A stretch of 64,000 bases of DNA from NCBI GenBank assembly GCA_016841265.1, contig JAENZL010000005.1, positions 51,829 to 115,828 of the forward strand, in the 5' to 3' direction. The notes below the pieces were generated by a model. The model searched no databases. It saw nothing but the letters and a program-made list of their open reading frames with translations, and had not been told where the DNA came from. Position 1 is the stretch's first letter, and each line of letters opens with the position of its first letter. Made by a program: the position numbers and the translations under genes. Origin of the DNA: Methanobacteriota archaeon (GTDB taxonomy: Archaea > Halobacteriota > Methanosarcinia > Methanosarcinales > Methanosarcinaceae). Positions 53,271-62,497 of this stretch are shown in pieces.

Positions 53271-55117
53271 GAACCGGACCGGTATTTATCATGCGATTCG
53301 CTTCTATCCTGTGCCTTATTTCCACACTCCTGCTCCTAAGCCCTCAGGCAGCTGCCCTGTCCCTGGAACTTGAGGCTACCGAGTACGTCAACGACCTGGT
53401 CTTCTATCCGGACGGCACATACGATTCCGGAAGCGTGACAGGGTCCCTGTCCGTCACAAACCCCTCCCCGGACCATACGGTTTCGGACATCAACATCAGC
53501 TTCGGAGACGGCATAACACCTTCGGGGGTGCATATCAATGAGCTTTCCCCGAAGTCCACCACGACCATATCATACGAATCTCCCGGGCCGGTTACGGTTC
53601 CGCTCCCTTCCGTGAGAGAGACGGTTGAGCCTTTGACCCTTTATCGGGGTACGGAACAGGAAGTTGTTTTCCAGGTGGAGATCAGCAACCCGGGCAGCGA
53701 AGACATTTCCGTCCTTTCTTTTGACAGGGAGTTTCCGGAAGAACTGGAATTTGCCAGCCTTGCGTTTTCGGCAGGGAGCCTGAACAGGACAGGGAACAGC
53801 TTTCACTGGGAAAACTTCACCATTTCTCCGGGGGCCGCAGAAAGCCTTCGGGTCGTTTTCAATACCACCCCTGTCTCCGATATAGTACTCCAGCCCTCAA
53901 GCTTCTCTTTTACCACTCCTTCCCTTACGGTTTTAAAGGACCTTTCGATCTCTGCCGTCACAAGCACCCGCTTTGCGGTTGAAAAACAAAAGATCGGAAA
54001 AGACCAGTGGAATGTAGGGGTTATGGTAGAAGACGCAAGTGATTTTGACTGTTTGCTCTCCGGTGTGGAAGTCTACGTATCCGACCTTATGCTCACCGAA
54101 CCGAAACTGATCCGGGAATACGCTCCTGACCTGTGGCTCCGGCCGGGGGAAAGCTGGCGCGATTCCTTCACATACGAATACGAGGGGACCCCGGTCTTCT
54201 TTGCAAAGGTTTTCTACACGATTCCCTGCACAATATCCGGACTCTCCATGCCCCTCACAGCTTCGGAAAGCGGGGGTTTTGTCATAAGTTCCATTGTTTG
54301 CGGAACTTCCGATACCCCTGGTGGAGCCCTCGGGCCGGAAGGTTTCGGGGACGTCGTCGTTGACCCGGACGTTCCGGGCGAAGAGGACAGCAGTGAGGAA
54401 GATAACAATGAGGAAGACAGCATGCCCCTGGTTGTTCCGGATGAAGAGGGGAGCAGACATCACAGCGAGGATGGCGAGAGACTCAGGATAATCAGGCCTA
54501 TCTATCCTGTCTCTGAGAATGGGCCTGAACCCGACACTGTCCCCTGGACGAACGAAGAGAATACCCCGGGGGTTGAAAGGGTTGAAACTGAAAAAAGCCG
54601 TTTTAATTTGCTGCCTTTTTTGCTTCCCCTTTTGCTGCTCCTGCTGGGGGCATCCGGAAAGAAATTCCTGCCATTTATGCTGCCAATTCCGGGAAAACAG
54701 CTGGTAACAGGCAGCAGTCAGTTGAAAGAGATCCACGGCACAAACGGGTTTGAGCTTCTATTTTCCGGAGGAAGGAGCGTGTTTATCAGCAGGAATGAGT
54801 TTAACAAACTCGGGGGAGAAAAACTGGTAAAGGGAAGCCTCCCTGTTGAGGGGAACCCCCTGAGTGAAGCTGTAAACGAACTGGTGGAAGATGGCCGCAT
54901 AACGGTTGTTGACACGGAAATAGATTATGTACATGAAATCATGGCCAGGTATGGGATTTCCGCTGAAGATGCCGACATCCTGGCCGCCGCCGAATTCCTG
55001 GGAGTAAAGGAAGTCCTGCTTACCACTTCCAAAAGCGAGAACGTGGCCCGGAAAATGGGTCCAAGGCCTGTGAGACTTTCCGAGATCCTCAAGCCTGCAA
55101 AGCCGGGAAACTCTTGA
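53267..55117 (+). CDS. Surface protein with a membrane helix and cytoplasmic PIN-like domain
   Basis: A 616-aa protein. The signal helix is SILCLISTLLLLSPQAAALS. Extracellular beta domains (residues about 30-350) resemble the N-terminal half of the 583-aa surface protein. An acidic linker (DSSEEDNNEEDS) and one helix (FNLLPFLLPLLLLLLGASGKK, about 445) follow, then about 160 cytoplasmic residues: FELLFSGGRSVFISRNEFNK, DGRITVVDTEIDYVHEIMAR, SAEDADILAAAEFLGVKEVL and VARKMGPRPVRLSE. The order and the LSxxDADILAAA motif match PIN nucleases, but the first and fourth acidic residues seem lost. It could be an inactive PIN used for binding. It is coupled to the preceding gene by an ATGA overlap. Confidence 0.65.
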   Translation: MRTGPVFIMRFASILCLISTLLLLSPQAAALSLELEATEYVNDLVFYPDGTYDSGSVTGSLSVTNPSPDHTVSDINISFGDGITPSGVHINELSPKSTTTISYESPGPVTVPLPSVRETVEPLTLYRGTEQEVVFQVEISNPGSEDISVLSFDREFPEELEFASLAFSAGSLNRTGNSFHWENFTISPGAAESLRVVFNTTPVSDIVLQPSSFSFTTPSLTVLKDLSISAVTSTRFAVEKQKIGKDQWNVGVMVEDASDFDCLLSGVEVYVSDLMLTEPKLIREYAPDLWLRPGESWRDSFTYEYEGTPVFFAKVFYTIPCTISGLSMPLTASESGGFVISSIVCGTSDTPGGALGPEGFGDVVVDPDVPGEEDSSEEDNNEEDSMPLVVPDEEGSRHHSEDGERLRIIRPIYPVSENGPEPDTVPWTNEENTPGVERVETEKSRFNLLPFLLPLLLLLLGASGKKFLPFMLPIPGKQLVTGSSQLKEIHGTNGFELLFSGGRSVFISRNEFNKLGGEKLVKGSLPVEGNPLSEAVNELVEDGRITVVDTEIDYVHEIMARYGISAEDADILAAAEFLGVKEVLLTTSKSENVARKMGPRPVRLSEILKPAKPGNS

Positions 55118-55344
55118 AAACCTGAAAAGCCTGAGCAAAGCAGCCGGTATGGGGGGAAGTATCCTGTATATTATATGACGGTCAAAAGGCAGCTCTTTAT
55201 TTATTTAAACATTTCTAAATTTATTTATAGTAGTGCGGGCCACTCACCTCGCGAATGTGGGAGGGGAGAGGCAAAACCCTTCAAATACTTTCACCCCACA
55301 CACCCGCAACTTAAATAGAATAAGCCAGAAAACATCACAGCAAT
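55118..55344. other. Upstream region of recQ with G/C-rich pairing potential
   Basis: Between the surface operon and recQ. GCGGGCCAC...CACCCGC at about 55233-55309 could form a long imperfect stem around GTGGGAGGGGAG / CACCCCACA. It may be a terminator or leader; no gene is seen. Confidence 0.35.
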
Positions 55345-58224
55345 ATGGAGTTTTCAGAGGACATTGAAAGTATAGGTATGGATTACGATGTGTTGAGGGA
55401 GAGCAAGGTCGAACTTGAGTCCGGGGTCCTCAGGACAGCTAATATGTATTCGATCCTCCGCCAGTATTTCGGCTATACTTCTTTTCGTCCCCTGCAGGAA
55501 GAAATTGTCAATGATGTCCTTGACCGGAAAGATGTTTTCGTGCTCATGCCAACCGGGGGAGGCAAGTCCCTTTGTTACCAGCTTCCGGCCCTTTTGCAGG
55601 ACGGGGTCACGGTTGTAGTCTCACCCCTGATTTCCCTGATGAAGGACCAGGTGGACGGACTGGAAGCAAACGGGGTTGCTGCGGCCTGTATGAACAGTAC
55701 CCAGAGTGCCAGGGAAATCCGGGACGTGAAAAACGCTTTTCTTGAGAACAGGCTGAAGGTCCTCTACGTTGCGCCCGAGAGGCTCATGATGCCAGGAACC
55801 CTTTCATTTCTAAAGAAAGGGAAAGTAGACCTTTTTGCAATCGACGAGGCGCACTGCATTTCCGAGTGGGGGCACGATTTCCGGCCCGAGTACAGGAAAC
55901 TGAAACTTCTGAGGGGGAAGGAAAAAGGCTTTTCCGACGTGCCGGTTATCGCGCTTACGGCAACAGCCACGGAAAGGGTCAAGAAAGACATAATCACCCA
56001 GCTGGGCCTGAAGCTTGGCCCTGAAACCGGGCCTTATGTGGCAAGCTTCGACCGGCGGAACCTATACTATGAGATCAGGCCAAAAAAAGAGACATTCTCG
56101 GAAATCACCGACTACCTGCGCAGGCGCAGGGGAGAAGCCGGGATCATCTACTGCCAGAGCCGGAACAACGTGGAAAACCTGGCAAATAAACTGAGCAGGG
56201 CAGGGTTCAGGGCTCTTCCCTACCATGCGGGGCTTTCAGATACCGAGCGTGCAAGGAACCAGGAACTCTTCATAAAGGACGACGCGGACATTATCGTTGC
56301 AACCATTGCTTTTGGGATGGGAATTGACAAGTCCAACGTCCGTTTCGTTATCCACTACGACCTCCCCAGGAACCTCGAGAGCTACTACCAGGAAACCGGG
56401 CGTGGGGGCCGGGACGGCAGTCCCTGCGAATGCCTCCTCTTTTTCAGCAGGGGTGACCGCTTCAAGATTGAGTATTTCATAAACCAGAAGACGAAAGAAA
56501 AGGAAAAAGACATCGCTCTGGTGCAGCTCAGGCAGATGGTGGCTTACTGTGAGAGCAATAAGTGCAGGCGCCAGATGCTCCTTGAATATTTTGGGGAGAT
56601 TCTTCCCGAAGCCTGTGGAAACTGCGACACCTGCCTCCACCCGAAAGGGACCTTTGACGGCACGGAAGCCGCAAAGAAACTGATTGCCTGCGTTCAGGAA
56701 CTCAACCAGCGCTTCGGCACGAATTATGCCATTGACATCCTGACGGGCTCCAAAACCAAGAAAATCAAGCAGAACCGCCATGAACGCCTGAAGGCCCACG
56801 GAAGCGGCAGGGAGTTTACTAAGGATCAGTGGAAGGCCCTGGCCTCCGAGATGATCAACACCGGGCTCCTGGAAGTCAGCGGGGCCCGCTACCCCCTCCT
56901 GAAGCTCAACGCCGGGAGCAGGAAAATCCTGAAGGGTTCCGAAAAAGTGGAACTTGTCTGCCCTTCGGGGTTCGTGCCTGAAATTGAAGGTGAGGGAATC
57001 CCCTCTCCTGCTCCGGAAATGCCCGCTCCCGGAGATCCTGTTCCTGGAATAGCTGCAAAAGCCGGAAAAAGGGAAAGGTACGAGCCCGAGGAAGGGAAGA
57101 AAGACTGTCTGGCAACTGCCGAAATCCTGGAAACGGTTGAAGGGGGCCTGGCAAAATCAGGAGAGGATATCGACTACATCCTTTTCGAGCGCTTAAAAGC
57201 CCTCCGGAAGCAGATAGCAGTAAAGAAAAACCTTCCCCCTTACATCATATTTTCCGATACGAGCCTGAAGGAAATGGCTACAAAATTCCCGAAAAACAAT
57301 GAAGAGTTCCATGCCATCGCCGGAGTGGGCGATCACAAGCTCCGAAAATACGGGGACGTTTTCCTGCAGGAAATTGAAAACTACTGCCTGGACTACGGAC
57401 TGGGAGGGCCCGGAAAAGTAAAAAATTCAGAAGTTCCCCGGGGCAAAGCCGAAGGAATGAGCCCGGAATCCAGACAAACCCTGGCACCTGAAAAAAGCCT
57501 GGAAACCAAAAAAGGTCTGGAATCCAAAAAAGGTCTGGAATCCAAAAAAGGCTTGAAACCCGAACCTGACCGAGGTTCCAACCTGGTAACCGAATTTGGA
57601 ACGGAATTTGGAACGGAATTTGGAACAGAAATGGACAATGAAAAGGGAGTTGAAGTTCAAAATAAAGTGCTAACCGAAGTGCAAAATGGAGTTCAAAATG
57701 GGGTTCAAAATGAACTAGGTTCTGACACTGCCGGGTTCTTGCCTGAATCCGGGAAAAAGATGCCTGCCAGGAACCCGGTTTCTCCTGCAAAAAAAGGCCG
57801 GCTTCTGGCAACGAGCATCGAGGACTGGACTGAAAAAGCTCCTGCCCTTCTCGGGGATTCTGCCCCTTCCGGAAAATCTGACCCTTCCGGGAAGTCCGGG
57901 CCCGAAGCTTCCGAAAGACTTTCCAATTCCCTTGAGGAGACCTTCTCACTTTGCAGGCAGGGCCTGGGAATAAGCGAGATTGCCGAAGTAAGGGCCCTTG
58001 GGACCGGAACCGTTTGCAAACAGCTTGAACAACTTATCCTTGCCGGAAAAATCAGTGAGATCGGCGGCTTTGTCACCCCGGATAAGCGGCAGCAGGTTAA
58101 AACAGCAGTCGAAGAACTTGAAACAGAGTTTGCTTCCCTTTTAAGAACCAGGCTCGGGGAAAACTTTTCCGAAGGGGAACTGAAGCTGGTAAAGGCACTT
58201 CTTTTTTCCAGGCTGCTGGAATGA
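55345..58224 (+). CDS. recQ: RecQ-family ATP-dependent DNA helicase with low-complexity insert
   Basis: A 959-aa helicase. Core motifs are FRPLQEEIVNDVL (about 48), Walker A MPTGGGKSLC (about 68), IDEAHCISEWGHDFRPEY (about 168) and a helicase domain through FGMGIDKSNVRFVIHYDLPR. The zinc-binding RecQ-Ct has CESNKCRRQMLLEYFGE and CGNCDTC (about 393-431). An HRDC domain follows (YILFERLKALRKQIAVKKNL, about 610-690). Residues about 692-850 are low-complexity with short internal repeats (SKKGLE, EFGT, VQNG), and the last 110 residues are an HTH-like module. RecQ unwinds DNA in repair. ATG 55345 or 55378 could start it. Confidence 0.9.
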   Translation: MEFSEDIESIGMDYDVLRESKVELESGVLRTANMYSILRQYFGYTSFRPLQEEIVNDVLDRKDVFVLMPTGGGKSLCYQLPALLQDGVTVVVSPLISLMKDQVDGLEANGVAAACMNSTQSAREIRDVKNAFLENRLKVLYVAPERLMMPGTLSFLKKGKVDLFAIDEAHCISEWGHDFRPEYRKLKLLRGKEKGFSDVPVIALTATATERVKKDIITQLGLKLGPETGPYVASFDRRNLYYEIRPKKETFSEITDYLRRRRGEAGIIYCQSRNNVENLANKLSRAGFRALPYHAGLSDTERARNQELFIKDDADIIVATIAFGMGIDKSNVRFVIHYDLPRNLESYYQETGRGGRDGSPCECLLFFSRGDRFKIEYFINQKTKEKEKDIALVQLRQMVAYCESNKCRRQMLLEYFGEILPEACGNCDTCLHPKGTFDGTEAAKKLIACVQELNQRFGTNYAIDILTGSKTKKIKQNRHERLKAHGSGREFTKDQWKALASEMINTGLLEVSGARYPLLKLNAGSRKILKGSEKVELVCPSGFVPEIEGEGIPSPAPEMPAPGDPVPGIAAKAGKRERYEPEEGKKDCLATAEILETVEGGLAKSGEDIDYILFERLKALRKQIAVKKNLPPYIIFSDTSLKEMATKFPKNNEEFHAIAGVGDHKLRKYGDVFLQEIENYCLDYGLGGPGKVKNSEVPRGKAEGMSPESRQTLAPEKSLETKKGLESKKGLESKKGLKPEPDRGSNLVTEFGTEFGTEFGTEMDNEKGVEVQNKVLTEVQNGVQNGVQNELGSDTAGFLPESGKKMPARNPVSPAKKGRLLATSIEDWTEKAPALLGDSAPSGKSDPSGKSGPEASERLSNSLEETFSLCRQGLGISEIAEVRALGTGTVCKQLEQLILAGKISEIGGFVTPDKRQQVKTAVEELETEFASLLRTRLGENFSEGELKLVKALLFSRLLE
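57500..57720. repeat. In-frame micro-tandem repeats inside recQ
   Basis: Repeats of AAAGGTCTGGAATCCAAA (18 bp), GAATTTGGAACG (12 bp) and GTTCAAAATGGG (12 bp) code for SKKGLE, EFGT and VQNG repeats in the linker before the C-terminal domain. All are multiples of three, so slippage preserves the frame. Confidence 0.85.
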
Positions 58225-58385
58225 CCCTTTTACCTTCATTCTTTTTTTAAAACTTCAGTCAAAGCTTATCTCTTTCCTGTAGAAGTCTTTCCTTATCTTC
58301 TCATCCCTTATCCTGAGCAGGGCGCTTTCCCCTTTATTTGCGTACACTGCGCTCTTTTTCCGGGGGCAAAGCTTTGTATAAAAAT

Positions 58386-59174
58386 TCAGAATAAAAGGGA
58401 CCAGTATTCAATAAATTTAATAATAAAGTGAAAGACCGGATCCCCGAGGACAACGGCTGTGAGAAAGCCCGCACTTATGGGCACCATGAAAGGAAGGCCC
58501 GGCGTTACCCAGATGAAGCTTTCCATGAGCCCCTTACTGGCATGGGCTTCGAGCCGGGAGAGGGCATTAAAGTTTAACACTATCCCGTTGCCTGTAAAGT
58601 GAGGTACAAGCATTCCGTCGTCAAACTCGAAACGTTCGATAAGCCGGATGCGCCTGCCTTTTTCCAGGAGCAGGGGCAGGTCTCCTAAATTTATCCTGTA
58701 GGCTACGAGCATATAAAAGGGCTTTTTGAGCATGCCAGGGGAAAAATGGAACAGGTTATAGCAGAAAATCCCCAGGGGAACAATAGCCGTCAGGAGCAGG
58801 GCATTTTCAAGAACAGTCAGGGAAAAGAGCCCATGGGGGGACACCCCGAGCAGGGGAAAGTTTTGCCCCCCCAGTTCCAGGGCAGGATATACCGGGATGA
58901 GGATCGAGAGTACGATCAGGGCTTTTGCATCCGCACCCCCGAAGATTTTTAGCCGGAACAGAAGGTATGTCAGGGAAAAAATGAAGAAAAACGAAAAAAG
59001 AAGCCTAATAACATAGGAAGTGCCTCCCTGAGCTGCTTCATACAACACAAACCCCGAAAGAGAAAGAAGCATGAGCTTCCATACCCTGTTAGAAACCCTG
59101 CGGGTCTTCAGGTCCGAGTAGGAAGAATAGAGTAAGAAGGGCAGGCAGGCTGCCAGTTTAAACGCTTCTATCAT
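58386..59174 (-). CDS. A24-family prepilin/preflagellin peptidase
   Basis: A 262-aa membrane protease that cleaves class III signal peptides of archaellins or type IV pilins and similar proteins. The two catalytic Asp motifs are YSDLKTRRVSN (about 18 to 28) and FGGADAKALIVL (about 74), the GxGD-type site written here as GGAD. About six helices are predicted, with a large loop between residues 145-205. It is convergent with recQ; no pilin or archaellum genes are in the window. The C-terminus is predicted outside the core. Confidence 0.82.
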   Translation of the reverse strand: MIEAFKLAACLPFLLYSSYSDLKTRRVSNRVWKLMLLSLSGFVLYEAAQGGTSYVIRLLFSFFFIFSLTYLLFRLKIFGGADAKALIVLSILIPVYPALELGGQNFPLLGVSPHGLFSLTVLENALLLTAIVPLGIFCYNLFHFSPGMLKKPFYMLVAYRINLGDLPLLLEKGRRIRLIERFEFDDGMLVPHFTGNGIVLNFNALSRLEAHASKGLMESFIWVTPGLPFMVPISAGFLTAVVLGDPVFHFIIKFIEYWSLLF

Positions 59175-59349
59175 GCCTGGATATTTTGATTTTTATTTTC
59201 TTCGATGTCTCTTAGTATTTTTGTTCTTCCAGGATTTTATTGTTTTCCCTGCCATTTTTCCTGCCCTTCACAGCACTGTTTTTCAACCTTCAAAGCAGGA
59301 CCTTAAACTCATCCAGCTATAAAAAATTGATTTCAAAGTTTTTCCGGTT

Positions 59350-60627
59350 TCAAAGTTTTTCCCATTTTTTGAGCTCGAGGATTTCCGAAAGGGTCCCGCC
59401 TCTCCGAATTTCATCGAAGATCCGGTTTTCGGTTTTGTAAACTTCTTTTGCCCTCCTGGCAATTTCGTAGGCTCTTTCCTTCGGGACCACCACGACCCCG
59501 CTTTCGTCAGCCACGATGTAGTCCCCGGGCTTTACGGTCTGGCCACCGCATGTGATTTCGGCGTTCATTTCCCCGAAGCCTTTCGGGTCCCCGGCGTTCG
59601 GGACGGTGTTGCTCGTGTAGATGGGTAAGCCCAGTTTTTCAACCTCATCAATGTCCCGGACCGCGCCTTCTATGACCACGCCTGCGATTCCTTTGTTCAG
59701 GGAACTTAAGGTTGCAAGCCCGCCCCAGCAGGCGATGTCCTTGCTTTCGTTATAGATGACGATTACGTCCCCTTCTTTTGCTTCATCAATGGCTTCCACG
59801 GTTTTTGCCCAGTCCCCGGCAAAGGACTGAACCGTGATTGCGGTCCCGACAACCTTCCCCCTGACCAGGGGGTGGATGCCTTTCATCGCCCCTTTCCTGT
59901 GCAGGGCATCCGAGATGTTGGAGGTGGAAACTTCCCTGAGGATATCCCGAATCTCCTGGTCCAGGGTGCCCCTGTCCCGGACCTCTATGGAGCCCGGGGC
60001 GTCCACGCTCTTTCTGATTTTTTGGGCAGCTTCGGTTACGTTGTCCGAACGGGTTATGTTCCCCCCAACGATTACGATCTCGGCTCCCGCCCTGACCGCC
60101 TGGGCTGCGCTTTCCGCATCGAGCCCGCCTGCCACAGCAAGTTTGACATTTACCTTCTCCGCAATTTCCATGAGAATGGAAACAGGGTCCTTGCCCATCA
60201 TTTGCTGGTCAATCCCGACATGGACGTTGATGTAGTCAACACCAAGGGCCTCGAGTTCCACGGCCCGGGCCACAGGCTCAGGGGCTGAGATCAGGTCTGC
60301 CATCAGCCTGATCCCGTACTTGTGGGCTGACCTGAGGGCGTCAAGAATGGTGGAGTCGTCAGCACTTCCGAGCACAATGGCAACATCAGCTCCGGCTTTT
60401 GCCGCCATCTCCACTTCCATTGCTCCCGTATCTACGGTTTTCATATCTGCCAGGATTGTCCTGTCCGGGAAGGCTTTCCGCATTGTTCGGACCGTGTCCA
60501 TACCTTCGCTTTTTATCAGGGGAGTCCCGATTTCGATCCAGTCAGCCCCCCCGGCAATTGCTTCCCGTGCAATTTTTACAGAGCGGTCCATTTCAAGGAG
60601 ATCAAGTGCAACCTGAATTAGAACTAT
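59350..60627 (-). CDS. Bifunctional 3-hexulose-6-phosphate synthase / RraA-like protein
   Basis: A fusion of about 425 aa. The N-terminal half (1-210) is an OMP decarboxylase-fold hexulose-6-phosphate synthase: [57 protein letters not shown]. It runs in the ribulose-monophosphate route that archaea use to make pentoses. The C-terminal half (about 225-410) is RraA-like: [45 protein letters not shown]. The conserved first strand, [11 protein letters not shown], lies before the first ATG (60591), so the true start must be further upstream. GAGGTGAT at 60631-60638 precedes an ATA at 60627, the start given here. The RraA part may be an aldolase or carboxylase relative; its role is not known. Confidence 0.82.
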   Translation of the reverse strand: MVLIQVALDLLEMDRSVKIAREAIAGGADWIEIGTPLIKSEGMDTVRTMRKAFPDRTILADMKTVDTGAMEVEMAAKAGADVAIVLGSADDSTILDALRSAHKYGIRLMADLISAPEPVARAVELEALGVDYINVHVGIDQQMMGKDPVSILMEIAEKVNVKLAVAGGLDAESAAQAVRAGAEIVIVGGNITRSDNVTEAAQKIRKSVDAPGSIEVRDRGTLDQEIRDILREVSTSNISDALHRKGAMKGIHPLVRGKVVGTAITVQSFAGDWAKTVEAIDEAKEGDVIVIYNESKDIACWGGLATLSSLNKGIAGVVIEGAVRDIDEVEKLGLPIYTSNTVPNAGDPKGFGEMNAEITCGGQTVKPGDYIVADESGVVVVPKERAYEIARRAKEVYKTENRIFDEIRRGGTLSEILELKKWEKL

Positions 60628-60983
60628 ATTATCACCTCAAGTGGGAAGCCGGAAACACTATAAGTTATTGAAATACAGCGTTTCCGAACCGGCTCCCCTC
60701 TGAAAATTTTATTGAAAGGATTATTTAATATTCCATTTTTTAGTATGTAGGGTCTTATTATCTATATTGCTTTTTGTTTTTATTCGTATTACTCTTTGTT
60801 TTACTTATTCAGTTTCGTTTTATCCCGGAGTTTTATTCCAACACTTTATTAATTTTATGATTAGTTTATGAATTCATCAGGATTTCAACAAGATTGCAAC
60901 AAGATTGCAACAAGATTTCAGGAAAAATGGCATTTCCGAAATTTTTTTAAGGTAGAACAATAATCTGTTCAGGGGGATAAAAT
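60628..60983. other. Divergent intergenic region
   Basis: T-rich DNA with repeated CAACAAGATTGCAACAAGATT (60886-60923). It would hold the promoters of the hps-rraA gene and the first DUF5788 gene. No gene is seen. Confidence 0.45.
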
Positions 60984-61436
60984 ACGGACCATAACTCAAA
61001 GGAATACATAAGCGAAGAAGAGCGAAAGCAATTGCTTTCGGCTCTGCACTCCCGGTTGTTCTGGGTCGGACAGAGGATTCCGAACCATGTGGAGGTCGAA
61101 GGTAAAGACTGTCCTTTGCATGAGTACGTCTGGGAATTGATCCAGAAAGACGAAATCACACCGGAGGAGAAGGAACAGATTGATAATTGCATTAAACTGA
61201 TTTCCGGGAAGGAAGAGGAAGATGAAAAAGAGCTGGAAGAAATGGCCCTGACCAGGGATGAAGCCAAGGCTCTTTACCATGAAACCGCAGGGCTTTTGCG
61301 CGCGATAATGGACCTCCGGGATATTGAAGACGGCAGCCTGAAAGAAAGGACGAAGCACTTCCAGGAGAAATTTGCAGAACAGAGGGTGAGAGACGCTAAA
61401 CTCTGGCTTGAATTCCTCAAAGAAGTGAAAAAATAA
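60984..61436 (+). CDS. DUF5788-like protein, copy 1 (non-standard start)
   Basis: A 150-aa, charged, helical protein. Visible segments are KEYISEEERKQLLSALHSRL, GQRIPNHVEVEGKDCPLHEY, and the strongly conserved LTRDEAKALYHETAGLLRAI. The function is unknown. The first conventional start (TTG 61032) would cut 16 residues that align one-to-one with the N-terminus of the paralogue at 63.4 kb. From the ACG at 60984 both proteins are exactly 150 aa, and GGGGG lies 7 nt upstream, so initiation at ACG is proposed. It precedes pyrB by 134 nt on the same strand. Confidence 0.6.
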   Translation, partial: TDHNSKEYISEEERKQLLSALHSRLFWVGQRIPNHVEVEGKDCPLHEYVWELIQKDEITPEEKEQIDNCIKLISGKEEEDEKELEEMALTRDEAKALYHETAGLLRAIMDLRDIEDGSLKERTKHFQEKFAEQRVRDAKLWLEFLKEVKK

Positions 61437-61570
61437 ATGAAGAATTAATGGAAAATAAGTGGAAAATGAGTGAAGAATTAATGGAAAAATGAGCAAATAA
61501 AGAATGGAAACTCACTCATTAAATTTCCGGAGCAAAGGTTATATCTCTGAGAATCCTTTATGAAAACCGG

Positions 61571-62497
61571 ATGTCATTTAAGAACCGACACGTCATCTCA
61601 ATGAAAGACTTTTCGCGAGAAGAAATCGACCACGTGCTGGACACCGCTGAAAAACTTGAACCGGTTGCCAGAGGGATGGAAAAGTCCCGGCTTCTTGACG
61701 GAAAGATCATCGCACTTCTTTTTTTCGAACCGAGCACCCGGACCCGGCTATCTTTTGAAACCGCGACCCAGAGGCTCGGGGGGCAGATTATCAACCTGGG
61801 GGCCGTGGAAGCAAGTTCGGTCATGAAGGGGGAAAACCTTGCCGATACCATCCGCGTGATCAGCAAGTATGCAGACCTGATCGTGCTGCGCCATCCCCAG
61901 GACGGGTCGGCACGCATGGCTTCGGAATTCGCAAGTGTGCCAATAATCAACGGTGGAGACGGGTCTATCCACCACCCGACCCAGACCTTCCTTGACCTTT
62001 ACACCATCCGCAGGGAAAGCCACCTTGAAGGCCTAAAAATCGCCATGGCGGGAGACCTGAAATACGGGCGGACCGTGCACTCCCTCTGTCATGCGCTTTC
62101 CCTTTACGGAGCGGAAATGACCTTTGTTTCCCCCCCAGAACTCCAGATGCCCGCAGAGATTGTCCGGGACCTGAAAAAACAGAACATCAAAGTAAGGGAA
62201 ACCGATTCCTTTGAGGATGTGATAGGGGATATCGAGGTCCTTTACATGACCAGGGTCCAGCAGGAACGTTTCCCTGATCCTGAGGAATACGAAAAAGTTA
62301 AAAACCGGCTGAAACTCACAGGCGAGCTTCTGGAAAATGCTGCCCCGGACCTGAAGATCCTGCACCCGCTACCCAGGGTCAACGAGATTGCTCCGGAGGT
62401 TGACGATACCCCGCACGCGCGTTACTTCGAGCAGGCGTTCTACGGCGTCCCTACCCGAATGGCCCTGCTTGCCCTGGCTATGGGGGTGATTGAATGA
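61571..62497 (+). CDS. pyrB: Aspartate carbamoyltransferase catalytic chain PyrB
   Basis: A 308-aa enzyme for the committed step of pyrimidine synthesis. Seen are FFEPSTRTRLSFETA (carbamoyl-phosphate loop, about 50 to 64), VLRHPQDGSARMASEF, PVIINGGDGSIHHPTQTFLD, the 80s-like and 240s loops MTRVQQERFPDPEEYE and HPLPRVNEIAPEVDDTPHAR. Length is normal. It ends in ATGA shared with pyrI, so the two subunits are coupled and form the ATCase complex. Confidence 0.96.
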   Translation: MSFKNRHVISMKDFSREEIDHVLDTAEKLEPVARGMEKSRLLDGKIIALLFFEPSTRTRLSFETATQRLGGQIINLGAVEASSVMKGENLADTIRVISKYADLIVLRHPQDGSARMASEFASVPIINGGDGSIHHPTQTFLDLYTIRRESHLEGLKIAMAGDLKYGRTVHSLCHALSLYGAEMTFVSPPELQMPAEIVRDLKKQNIKVRETDSFEDVIGDIEVLYMTRVQQERFPDPEEYEKVKNRLKLTGELLENAAPDLKILHPLPRVNEIAPEVDDTPHARYFEQAFYGVPTRMALLALAMGVIE

